Source of the DNA: Gammaproteobacteria bacterium
GTDB taxonomy: Bacteria > Pseudomonadota > Gammaproteobacteria > SZUA-21
Direction: 5' to 3'
Length of the DNA stretch: 27,697 nucleotides
Assembly (NCBI GenBank): GCA_003233075.1
Contig: QIKQ01000319.1
Span: 1-27,697 of the forward strand
Position 1 is the first letter of the stretch, and each line of letters begins with the position of its first letter. The position numbers and the translations under genes were made by a program. The notes under the pieces were generated by a model. The model had not been told where the DNA came from. It saw nothing but the letters and a program-made list of their open reading frames with translations, and did not search any database. Shown piece after piece: positions 6,273-13,585 of the stretch.

Positions 6273-8606
6273 ATTACAAAGAGTTCCTTGTAGTAATTTG
6301 GCGAAGGGCTCAGCCTTCATGTAGCCGAAAAAGCGGTACTTGCGCAGTTCTTCGCCTTTCTTATTAAAGAATAGAATTGCCGGTGGTCCAGGGATATTAA
6401 ACTTGTTTCTTAGTAATTGATCAATTGCATCATCTTTAGTCACATCAGCTTGCAAGACAACTGTATTATTAAGTGCTGCTTGGACTGTTGGGTCCGAAAA
6501 TGTAGTTCTTTCCATTCGCACACATTCTATACACCAGTCAGCGTAAAAATCGAGCATGACTGATTTACCCTGTGATTTTGCCAAATTCACTTCTTTTGCT
6601 AAATCACTTATGCTTTTTATTTTTTTGAATTTCAAATGATGCTCAGTAGAGGATTTGCTTAAATGACCTAATGGATCAAGCAAGCTATCGCCCTTGGTGG
6701 CACCAGCAATTATCCAAACTAAGCCAATGGTTAGGACGCCAACGCTGACTAGTTTCCATACTTTTGCCCAATTATTTGCGCCTTCTTTGATGGCAGAAAA
6801 GAGTCCCATGTAAAATGCGGTAAACAAGGCAAGTACACCAGAAATGATTAGAATTACGTGCTCTGGCATATATCTACCTTCGAGTCGATCAAGTAAATAG
6901 ATTGCGAGTGCGAGCAAGCCAATACCAAAGAATGCTTTTACTCGGTCCATCCAGGCTCCTGCTTTCGGCAAGTACTTACCACCGCCAGTACCAAGAATAA
7001 GCAGCGGAATGCCCATGCCTATGCTCATAGAAAACAGAGCAATGCCGCCTAGTGTGGCGTCACCTTGATTGCCAATAAAAATAAGTGCGGCAGCAATAGG
7101 GGCAGCAACACAGGGGCCTGCAATGAGTGCGGCTAAGACACCCATGATTATGACTCCAAAGACGGAACCGCCTTTTTGGTTATTGCTTAAATTAGAAAGT
7201 CTATTTTGGACGCTTCCTGGCATTTGGAAGGTAAAGACGCCAAACATAGAGAGTGCGAGAATCAAAAATACAATAACAAAAGCGATTATTGCAATAGGGT
7301 CGTTAAAGATTGCATTTAAATTCTTGCCCATCAAGCCAGCTAACACCCCGACGGAAGTGTAAACCACTGCCATTGAGAGAACGTATATTAACGATAAGCT
7401 GAAGGCTTTCTTAGTTGAAATTTTGTCGCCCTGGCCGGCAATAATCGAAAATAATATTGGTATCATTGGGAAAACGCATGGCGTGAATGCTAATAATAAT
7501 CCGGCGATAAGAAAGACACCGATGACGAGCCATAAATTGCCATCGCTAAGTATTTTCTCAAGCTGACCTAATTCACTGACCTGGCCTGTGTCACAGGCTT
7601 GCTTGGCATCTGTCGATATTATTACGTCGCTTGATGCCGAACTAAAGTTAGCACTGGAAATTGATTTAGTTGGAGGAGCGCCAAAACCACCTAGGGTTTG
7701 AATGCCTGCAATGCCGGTCTTATTAATACTAACAATTTTTCTGACCGGCGGATAACAAATGCCTGCCTCAGCACAACCTTGATAAACCACTTGTAATTTT
7801 TCAATTTTATCACTGAGCTCGCCCTCAAGCGTGGCGCTGACATTAAGTGAATTATAAAAGACTTGAACCTGGCCAAAGAGGGGGTCTTTTTTAGTTTTAC
7901 CTTTAGGAATTTTAACGTCTTTGACTTTGATGCCGTTTGTTAGCGCGGTAATTTTTACTTTATTTCGATAAAGATAATAATCTTTAGTAATATCCCATTT
8001 AACAAAGTATTGCTTGCCTTCTATTGAGGTGCTGAATTTAAATGCTTTACCGACGGGTAATGGCATGTCTTGGTTGTCGTTAAGGCCGAGATTGCTGCCA
8101 ATGTCGGCGACTTTCTTGATGGCTAGCTTTTTCTCGGCGTCACCAAGTTTTAAATTTTTGGTGTCGGCCGCGGCGAGAAGCACGGTATGGACTTTCTTTT
8201 GCGGCGGATAACACACACCCATATCAGCACAGCCTTGCCAGTGAGTGGTGATACTTATTTGTTTTGTATTTGGATCGAGTCTTTTTATCGGAATCTCAAC
8301 AGAGACTTGTTGGCGAAAAATATTGACCTTACCAAACAGAGGATCTTTTTTTACTTTGCCCTTGGGTAGTTCGTATTTGCCGATTTGGTAAACTTTGCCA
8401 GCGTTCGCGAATTTAATTTTGTTGCGATAGAGATAAGTTTTGTCTGCTATTGTCCACTTTGCAATGAGGGTATTGGCATCTTTGACTGTAACTTCTGATT
8501 GAAACGCTATTTCTGGAAGCATCGGTCCGTCATCATTATTGATGGCGAAGCCTGTTTGCGACATTAATAATAATAGGAATATATTCAGTTTAGCTATTGC
8601 TTTCAT
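6270..8606 (-). CDS. dsbD: Thiol:disulfide interchange protein DsbD with two N-terminal alpha domains
   Basis: The protein is 778 aa from the ATG at 8604-8606, which is directly followed by a signal peptide (KAIAKLNIFLLLLMSQTGFA). An in-frame TTG 24 bases upstream is less likely. DsbD moves electrons from cytoplasmic thioredoxin across the inner membrane to periplasmic thiol proteins. Here two homologous periplasmic alpha domains lie in tandem. The first ends in QGCADMGVCYPP (cysteines 126 and 132) and the second in QGCAEAGICYPP (278 and 284); both share a YLYRNK...KKDPLFG core. The membrane beta domain (about 355-650) has its cysteines in FTPCVFP (377) and AGPCVAAP (499). The C-terminal thioredoxin domain has WCIEC (692, 695). 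E. coli DsbD has only one alpha domain and about 565 residues. The 5' end overlaps cutA by 17 bp. Confidence 0.95.
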   Translation of the reverse strand: MKAIAKLNIFLLLLMSQTGFAINNDDGPMLPEIAFQSEVTVKDANTLIAKWTIADKTYLYRNKIKFANAGKVYQIGKYELPKGKVKKDPLFGKVNIFRQQVSVEIPIKRLDPNTKQISITTHWQGCADMGVCYPPQKKVHTVLLAAADTKNLKLGDAEKKLAIKKVADIGSNLGLNDNQDMPLPVGKAFKFSTSIEGKQYFVKWDITKDYYLYRNKVKITALTNGIKVKDVKIPKGKTKKDPLFGQVQVFYNSLNVSATLEGELSDKIEKLQVVYQGCAEAGICYPPVRKIVSINKTGIAGIQTLGGFGAPPTKSISSANFSSASSDVIISTDAKQACDTGQVSELGQLEKILSDGNLWLVIGVFLIAGLLLAFTPCVFPMIPILFSIIAGQGDKISTKKAFSLSLIYVLSMAVVYTSVGVLAGLMGKNLNAIFNDPIAIIAFVIVFLILALSMFGVFTFQMPGSVQNRLSNLSNNQKGGSVFGVIIMGVLAALIAGPCVAAPIAAALIFIGNQGDATLGGIALFSMSIGMGIPLLILGTGGGKYLPKAGAWMDRVKAFFGIGLLALAIYLLDRLEGRYMPEHVILIISGVLALFTAFYMGLFSAIKEGANNWAKVWKLVSVGVLTIGLVWIIAGATKGDSLLDPLGHLSKSSTEHHLKFKKIKSISDLAKEVNLAKSQGKSVMLDFYADWCIECVRMERTTFSDPTVQAALNNTVVLQADVTKDDAIDQLLRNKFNIPGPPAILFFNKKGEELRKYRFFGYMKAEPFAKLLQGTLCN

Positions 8607-8943
8607 TTTGTTTTCTCGTGTTAGTCCCAATCCAAGCTAGATACTTATCTAAACCCTGTACCATAGAGACCGCGATGATTTCTGGAAGTTCATACGGGTG
8701 TAGCTGCTTAACCCTGTTTTCTATATCCTTATATAAAGACTCACGGGTCTTTATAATGAGTAAACATTCTTCATCTGTTTGCATTTTACCTTGCCACTGA
8801 TAGCTAGATAGAATTCCCGGCACGCGATTAACACAAGCTGCAAGCGACTCTGACACTAGGATATTGGCAATTTTTCTGCCAATTTCGTCACCAGCTCCAT
8901 CATTAGGTAAAGTTGTTAAAACCAAAATACAGTCGTCAATCAT
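8590..8943 (-). CDS. cutA: Divalent-cation tolerance protein CutA
   Basis: The protein is 117 aa, slightly longer than the usual 105-112. It contains the CutA1 signature elements: an N-terminal strand ending in TTLPNDGAGDEIGRKIA, LAACVNRVPGILSSYQWQGK, the EECLLIIKT strand, and HPYELPEIIAV followed by a Trp-containing C-terminus (YLAWI). CutA forms compact trimers. A role in copper tolerance was proposed for E. coli but the molecular function remains unclear. It is the first gene of the minus-strand run and overlaps dsbD, so the two are probably co-transcribed, an arrangement also seen in other gammaproteobacteria. Confidence 0.95.
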   Translation of the reverse strand: MIDDCILVLTTLPNDGAGDEIGRKIANILVSESLAACVNRVPGILSSYQWQGKMQTDEECLLIIKTRESLYKDIENRVKQLHPYELPEIIAVSMVQGLDKYLAWIGTNTRKQNESNS

Positions 8944-9084
8944 ATCATATCCAATCAGCTCGAAACCTCAGTATAAGCGACATCTGTGTTTGAATTAATG
9001 AATTTTCCGTAAGTAATTTAAAGTGAAGACCTCATCTATGGGTAAAATATCGACGGCTAAAATTGAGACTTGAAATCGACTCCA

Positions 9085-9114
9085 TTGATAGCATATATTG
9101 CTAAGTATTATAAT
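9085..9114 (+). promoter_or_regulatory. Possible fxsA promoter
   Basis: TTGATA at 9085-9090 and a perfect TATAAT at 9109-9114 are 18 bases apart. The inferred transcript would start about 10 bases before the fxsA ATG, leaving little room for a ribosome-binding site. An alternative upstream pair, TTGAAA (9070-9075) with TATATT (9094-9099), would give a longer leader. The rest of the 188-bp divergent cutA-fxsA gap shows nothing else clear. Confidence 0.4.
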
Positions 9115-9131
9115 TATCATTTGGTCAGATT

Positions 9132-9614
9132 ATGCTCATTCGTCCTAGCACAGTATTACTTTTATTATTGTTTCCAATTTTTGATCTTTATGTCTTAATT
9201 AAAGTCGGTGGTCAGATTGGCGCTTCCGTTGCTGTATTTTTAGTCATTTTCACTAGCGTACTTGGTTATTTTTTATTTAAATATCAAGGTGTTAATACTA
9301 TGGCGGGGGTAAAGAAGTCATTGCTTAACGGCGAATTACCTGCAAAACCTCTCTTTGAGGGCGCATTAATTATGTTTGGCGCATTTTTATTGCTTTTACC
9401 TGGTTTTATTACTGATACTGTTGGCTTACTGATTTTGGTGCCTTGGTTTCGCAATATAATCTGGAGAAAATTAAGCAGTAAATTTCAGATGCAAGCTGGC
9501 TTCCATCGAAGTAACGAGTTTTCCAGTGGAAATACCTACGAAAGTGAAAACAGTGAGGAGCGCGACGCAAGCCAGCCAAGAATACTCGAAGGCGAATATA
9601 AGCGAGACGATTAG
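9132..9614 (+). CDS. fxsA: FxsA family membrane protein
   Basis: The protein is 160 aa. FxsA proteins are small inner-membrane proteins; overproduction of E. coli FxsA relieves phage T7 exclusion by the F plasmid, and the normal function is unknown. Hydrophobic segments lie at about 7-24, 28-50 and 76-105. The family pattern is clear in LLLFPIFDLYVLIKVGGQIG near the N-terminus and LLLLPGFITDTVGLLILVPWFR in the middle. The hydrophilic tail (from about 120) is rich in Ser, Glu and Asn and probably cytoplasmic. It lies just before groESL on the same strand, a conserved neighbourhood. The 182-bp gap with its own promoter and operator means groESL need not depend on fxsA transcription. Confidence 0.93.
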   Translation: MLIRPSTVLLLLLFPIFDLYVLIKVGGQIGASVAVFLVIFTSVLGYFLFKYQGVNTMAGVKKSLLNGELPAKPLFEGALIMFGAFLLLLPGFITDTVGLLILVPWFRNIIWRKLSSKFQMQAGFHRSNEFSSGNTYESENSEERDASQPRILEGEYKRDD

Positions 9615-9670
9615 CGCCTAATATAGCTAAATATAATATATCCATTAAAAAATTTAATTCAATTAGCTCC

Positions 9671-9698
9671 TTGACTCTTTCTTTTTCATCACTATTAT
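9671..9698 (+). promoter_or_regulatory. groESL sigma-70 promoter
   Basis: TTGACT (9671-9676) and TATTAT (9693-9698) are 16 bases apart; each has a single mismatch to the consensus. The -10 box runs directly into the CIRCE operator, so a bound repressor would block initiation. I see no sigma-32 pattern (CTTGAA with CCCAT) here. Confidence 0.75.
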
Positions 9699-9724
9699 TA
9701 GCACTCAACAGCTTAGAGTGCTAA
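9698..9724 (+). promoter_or_regulatory. CIRCE operator (HrcA binding site)
   Basis: TTAGCACTC and GAGTGCTAA flank nine bases, matching the CIRCE consensus exactly. HrcA binds CIRCE and represses groESL and dnaK operons until heat stress draws GroEL away from HrcA. The site overlaps the end of the -10 box and the expected start of transcription, about 70 bases before groES. It predicts an hrcA gene elsewhere in the genome. Confidence 0.97.
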
Positions 9725-9796
9725 TTCCGATTGTGTATTAAAAACTCTTAGAGAATTCAACAATATTAAAGCTTCATTATGAAGGAGATAATTTCA

Positions 9797-10087
9797 ATGA
9801 ACATTCGTCCGCTGCATGACAGAGTGATAGTCAAACGTATGGAAGAAGAACGCACCTCTCCAGGTGGCATCGTAATCCCTGATTCCGCAACAGAAAAACC
9901 AGTTAAAGGTGAAGTGGTTGCTGCTGGTAACGGCAAGATTCTAGAAAATGGCGAAGTTCGTCCACTAGACGTCAAAGTAAAAGATAAGGTTTTGTTTGGT
10001 AAGTATTCTGGTACCGAAATCAAAGTCGATGGCGACGAATTATTGGTGATGCGCGAAGAAGACATTATGGCGGTTATCGACGCATAA
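9797..10087 (+). CDS. groES: Co-chaperonin GroES
   Basis: The protein is 96 aa, the standard length, starting MNIRPLHDRVIVKRM. The start is the ATG at 9797 because an excellent ribosome-binding site, AAGGAG (9782-9787), lies 9 bases before it. An in-frame ATG at 9779 lies upstream of that site and would add six non-conserved residues. The mobile loop (EEERTSPGGIVIPDSATEKP) binds GroEL and is intact. GroES caps the GroEL cavity during ATP-driven protein folding in the cytoplasm. It is transcribed with groEL from the promoter at 9671 under CIRCE control. Confidence 0.98.
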   Translation: MNIRPLHDRVIVKRMEEERTSPGGIVIPDSATEKPVKGEVVAAGNGKILENGEVRPLDVKVKDKVLFGKYSGTEIKVDGDELLVMREEDIMAVIDA

Positions 10088-10150
10088 ACGCTTTTCTAAT
10101 GGTCTTACAACGACTATCTATAACGAATTTATATTATTGAGGTTAATAAC

Positions 10151-11800
10151 ATGACAGCTAAAGAAGTTAAATTCTCCGACGAAGCTCGGCAACGTATGGT
10201 TAAGGGTGTTAATACTCTAGCTAATGCGGTAAAAGTGACATTAGGTCCTAAAGGTCGAAATGTAGTTCTAGATAAAAGTTTTGGTGCACCTACCGTCACT
10301 AAAGATGGTGTGAGTGTAGCGAAAGAAATTGAATTGAGTGACAAGTTTGAAAATATGGGTGCTCAAATGGTTAAGGAAGTGGCATCGCAAACTTCAGATA
10401 TCGCAGGTGATGGTACAACGACTGCGACAGTACTCGCCCAAGCTATTATGCGGGAAGGCTTAAAAGCAGTTGCTGCTGGTATGAATCCGATGGACCTTAA
10501 GCGTGGCATAGACAAAGCGGTAATTTCCGCAGTTGCGCAGTTAAAAAAAGCATCTATTGCATGTGATGACAATAAAGCGATTGCCCAAGTAGGCACAATC
10601 TCTGCTAACTCTGACGAAAATATCGGTAATATTATTGCTGATGCGATGGGCAAGGTTGGTAAAGAAGGTGTTATTACAGTGGAAGAAGGCTCAGGTCTAG
10701 ATAATGAGCTAGAAGTGGTTGAGGGCATGCAGTTTGATCGCGGTTATTTGTCGCCTTATTTTGTGACTAACCAAGAAAACATGACTGCTGAACTTGAGAC
10801 TCCTTTAGTGTTGCTGCATGATAAGAAAATTTCAAATATTCGTGAATTGCTTCCCGTGTTGGAAGCGGTTGCAAAAGCAAGTCGGCCTTTATTAATTATT
10901 GCTGAAGACATTGAGGGTGAAGCACTAGCAACACTAGTGGTTAATTCAATTCGTGGCATCGTTAAAGTATGCGCCGTTAAAGCACCTGGTTTTGGTGATC
11001 GTCGCAAAGCGATGTTGCAAGATATTGCGATTCTAACTGGCGGACAAGTCGTTTCAGAAGAAGTTGGTTTATCTTTAGAGAAAACCACAATTGAAGACCT
11101 AGGCTCTGCTAAACGCGTTGTGATTACCAAAGAAAACTGTATCTTGATTGACGGTGCAGGCGACAGCAAAGAAATTGCAGATCGGGTATCACAAATTCGA
11201 ACTCAAATCGAAGATGCTACTTCTGATTATGATAAAGAAAAACTTCAAGAGCGAGTCGCTAAAATCGCGGGTGGTGTTGCTGTGATTAAAGTGGGTGCGG
11301 TGACTGAAGTTGAAATGAAAGAAAAGAAAGCGCGTGTTGAAGATGCACTTCATGCAACCCGAGCAGCTGTTGAAGAAGGCGTTGTGCCTGGTGGTGGTGT
11401 GGCTTTGGTCCGTGCCCTAGCTGGGATTAAAGTTGAAGGTGATAATGCAGATCAAAAAGCAGGTTTTGAAATTGCAGTTTCTTCGTTGGCTGAGCCATTA
11501 CGGCAAATCGTTGCTAATGCGGGTGAAGAAGCATCCGTTGTTTTAAACAAAGTTCTTGAAGGCACAGGTAACTACGGTTATAACGCAGCAACTGGTGAGT
11601 ATGGCGATATGATAGAAATGGGTATTTTAGATCCAACTAAAGTAACTCGTTCAGCTCTACAAAACGCAGCTTCTGTTGCAGGCTTAATGATTACCACTGA
11701 AGCTATGATTGCTGAAGTAAAAGACGATAGCGCTGATATGGGCGGTGCACCTGATATGGGTGGCATGGGCGGTATGGGTGGAATGGGCGGCATGATGTAG
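10151..11800 (+). CDS. groEL: Chaperonin GroEL
   Basis: The protein is 549 aa, full length. It shows the equatorial ATP-binding segments (TLGPKGRNVVLD and AGDGTTTATVLAQ), the apical substrate-binding domain, the GroEL signature around ALHATRAAVEEGVVPGGGVALVR, and a C-terminal Gly-Gly-Met repeat tail. A GAGG ribosome-binding site lies about 8 bases before the ATG. The gap from groES is 63 bp with no terminator, so the two form one operon. Together they fold newly made and stress-damaged proteins. The strong hairpin at 11881-11911 ends the operon. Confidence 0.99.
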   Translation: MTAKEVKFSDEARQRMVKGVNTLANAVKVTLGPKGRNVVLDKSFGAPTVTKDGVSVAKEIELSDKFENMGAQMVKEVASQTSDIAGDGTTTATVLAQAIMREGLKAVAAGMNPMDLKRGIDKAVISAVAQLKKASIACDDNKAIAQVGTISANSDENIGNIIADAMGKVGKEGVITVEEGSGLDNELEVVEGMQFDRGYLSPYFVTNQENMTAELETPLVLLHDKKISNIRELLPVLEAVAKASRPLLIIAEDIEGEALATLVVNSIRGIVKVCAVKAPGFGDRRKAMLQDIAILTGGQVVSEEVGLSLEKTTIEDLGSAKRVVITKENCILIDGAGDSKEIADRVSQIRTQIEDATSDYDKEKLQERVAKIAGGVAVIKVGAVTEVEMKEKKARVEDALHATRAAVEEGVVPGGGVALVRALAGIKVEGDNADQKAGFEIAVSSLAEPLRQIVANAGEEASVVLNKVLEGTGNYGYNAATGEYGDMIEMGILDPTKVTRSALQNAASVAGLMITTEAMIAEVKDDSADMGGAPDMGGMGGMGGMGGMM

Positions 11801-11880
11801 CTTGCCTTGAAAAGCTGTATTCGCGAAAGCACATCATTTGCTCAATATATCTTTTTTTAAAATTTTTACCAAAGTAATAA

Positions 11881-11911
11881 AAAACCCTGCCATAAGGCGG
11901 GGTTTTTTTTT
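11881..11911 (+). terminator. Intrinsic terminator of groESL
   Basis: AACCCTGCC pairs with GGCGGGGTT (one G-U pair) around the loop ATAA, followed by nine T residues. A run of A residues lies before the stem, so the structure may also stop transcription arriving from the opposite strand. Confidence 0.93.
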
Positions 11912-12197
11912 GGAAAATCTTTCGATCAGAATCAGCGCAGCTGAACCAATCCGCCTTGGCGTCCTATGCATCCACAGGATGCGTCGGATCTCATAATTTC
12001 GATGGGGTTCTAACGAGCCCATCTCACAACATGCTCACGACTTGCTTCGCCTCAGAACCACCTGCGGTGTTTCATCAGGTACTTCGCCCCTTATAAAAGC
12101 TCTTCGGGCATTATTAAGGATACATCGAACTCGCAAAGCGAGTTCTAATAAACTTACTGCGTAAGTTGAGGTCGCGCGGTGGGCTCGATCAGTCGCT
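11912..12197. other. Structured intergenic segment between convergent groEL and pilU
   Basis: The 286 bases between the groEL terminator and the pilU stop hold a series of small perfect stems: GCATCC/GGATGC with a 3-base loop (11968-11982), GATGGG/CCCATC with an 11-base loop (12001-12023), GAACTCGC/GCGAGTTC with a 3-base loop (12127-12145) and AACTTAC/GTAAGTT with a 3-base loop (12151-12167). The segment looks more GC-rich than its surroundings. It would form the 3' untranslated region of pilU, read on the minus strand and closed by the reverse face of the terminator. Open frames crossing it have no recognisable protein features. It may be a repeat-derived sequence or a structured RNA. Confidence 0.5.
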
Positions 12198-13364
12198 TTA
12201 TTTGTCATCAAACTTAAGTACATCACGAAACTGCATATTTGAATTTTCGTCTTTTTGATCGTGCATAATACTTAATTTAGATTGTTCTGCAATGGCCGCC
12301 GCATCACCCCGACTTAGGCTAATGCGTAATCGCAAGTTATTTGCTGAATCCGCGTTTCGCAGTGCTTCTTCTTCAGTCACACGGCCTTGTTGAAACAATT
12401 TAAACAGTGCTCCATCAAAGGTGCACATACCGAGGTTTTCGGATTTATTCATTAGGTCTTTGATTTCGCCGACTTCGCCTCGTTTAATCATTTCGCAAAC
12501 GAGCGGTGTTCCCAGTAGTATTTCGAAAGCGGCTGCGCGACGACCATCGACTGATGGGATTAAGCGCTGAGAAATAAAGGAACGTAAATTCAAAGACAGG
12601 TCTAATAATAGTTGATTGCGTCTGTCATCAGGAAAAAAGTTAATTATTCGATCTAATGCCTGGTTGGCATTATTCGCATGTAAGGTGGATATACAAAGAT
12701 GGCCGGTTTCGGCGAAGGCGATAGCGTGCTCCATGGTTTCACGATCTCGAATCTCACCTATGAGTATGACATCGGGCGCTTGGCGTAACGTATTTTTAAG
12801 GGCGTCTTGATAACTGTCAGTGTCGACTCCCACTTCACGCTGATTAATTATCGATTTTTTATGGTTGTGAACAAATTCAATTGGGTCTTCGATGGTGATT
12901 ATGTGTCCTGAAGAGTGTGTATTTCGAAAATCAATTAAACTTGCCAAGGAAGTTGATTTGCCTGAGCCAGTTGCACCTACAAATAAGACTAGGCCGCGTT
13001 TTGACATGACAATTTTCGAAAGAATCTGTGGCATACCGAGAGTCTGCATGTCTGGAATATCGGTTTTAATGTGTCGAATAACCATGCCGACTTGATTTCG
13101 TTGTTTGAAAATATTAACTCGGAAGCGACCTACACCCGGTTCAGACAAGGCCAGATTCATTTCGGGTTTTTTTTTAAAATCCGCAATTTGTTCTTCATCC
13201 ATGATGTTATATGCTATTTCTTTTACCTGATTTGCAGATAATGTCGCTTTTTCGATGGGTTTCATAATGCCATGTATTTTTGCGCTAGGTGGTGCGCCAG
13301 TGGTTAAGAATATATCAGACGCTTCTTTCATGACCATAAATTTTAAATAGTTTTTAAATTCCAT
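12198..13364 (-). CDS. pilU: Type IV pilus retraction ATPase PilU
   Basis: The protein is 388 aa from the ATG at 13362-13364; a TTG one codon earlier is possible but less likely. It is a secretion-superfamily ATPase of the PilT/PilU group. The Walker A motif is GATGSGKST (about 130-138), the Asp box IITIEDPIE follows, Walker B is VILIGEIRD, and the His box is ETGHLCISTLHANN. The start MEFKNYLKFMVMKEASDIFLT and the long C-terminal tail beyond the retraction-ATPase core fit PilU better than PilT. PilU works with PilT at the inner-membrane base to depolymerise pili for twitching. No pilT lies next to it here. The gene diverges from glnE. Confidence 0.93.
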   Translation of the reverse strand: MEFKNYLKFMVMKEASDIFLTTGAPPSAKIHGIMKPIEKATLSANQVKEIAYNIMDEEQIADFKKKPEMNLALSEPGVGRFRVNIFKQRNQVGMVIRHIKTDIPDMQTLGMPQILSKIVMSKRGLVLFVGATGSGKSTSLASLIDFRNTHSSGHIITIEDPIEFVHNHKKSIINQREVGVDTDSYQDALKNTLRQAPDVILIGEIRDRETMEHAIAFAETGHLCISTLHANNANQALDRIINFFPDDRRNQLLLDLSLNLRSFISQRLIPSVDGRRAAAFEILLGTPLVCEMIKRGEVGEIKDLMNKSENLGMCTFDGALFKLFQQGRVTEEEALRNADSANNLRLRISLSRGDAAAIAEQSKLSIMHDQKDENSNMQFRDVLKFDDK

Positions 13365-13491
13365 CAATAGTACTCTTAAGATATGAATGTGGATTTCGAT
13401 TTTCTTGCCTACACTCTAATATTTCGGCAGAAACCGGGCTCTCTTGAGGCAGTATGAGAGACTTATAGGTAGGTATTACTATTTAAGGAAC

Positions 13492-13508
13492 CCCTGGATT
13501 AATCAGGG
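13492..13508. repeat. Short dyad in the pilU-glnE divergent gap
   Basis: CCCTG and CAGGG flank GATTAAT. Downstream, a perfect TATAAT occurs at 13540-13545, without a good -35 partner at normal spacing; it could be the glnE -10 box. The 221-bp gap shows nothing else clear. Confidence 0.35.
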
Positions 13509-13585
13509 CTTGCTTAAATCAGAAACATGATAGATTCACTATAATCGAGAAATACAGAACGAAAATAAGCACAAAAATAGACCTT

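Noticed and set aside
8607..8630. TTG start of dsbD eight codons upstream
   Set aside because: It adds MGLTRENK before the signal peptide and extends the overlap with cutA; the ATG at 8604-8606 gives a normal signal peptide.
9671..9778. Sigma-32 heat-shock promoter for groESL
   Set aside because: No CTTGAA/CCCAT pattern at suitable spacing was seen; the sigma-70 promoter with CIRCE explains the region.
9779..9796. Upstream ATG of groES
   Set aside because: It lies before the AAGGAG ribosome-binding site and adds residues absent from GroES proteins.
10363..11169. Long antisense frames inside groEL
   Set aside because: These are reverse-strand shadows of a highly conserved gene, explained by its codon use.
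11834..12022. 62-aa minus-strand frame next to groEL
   Set aside because: It reads through the groESL terminator, which makes it an unlikely gene.
12035..12226. 63-aa minus-strand frame between groEL and pilU
   Set aside because: It overlaps the 3' end of pilU, has no domain or ribosome-binding site, and runs through the hairpin-rich segment. The composition looks like translated intergenic sequence.
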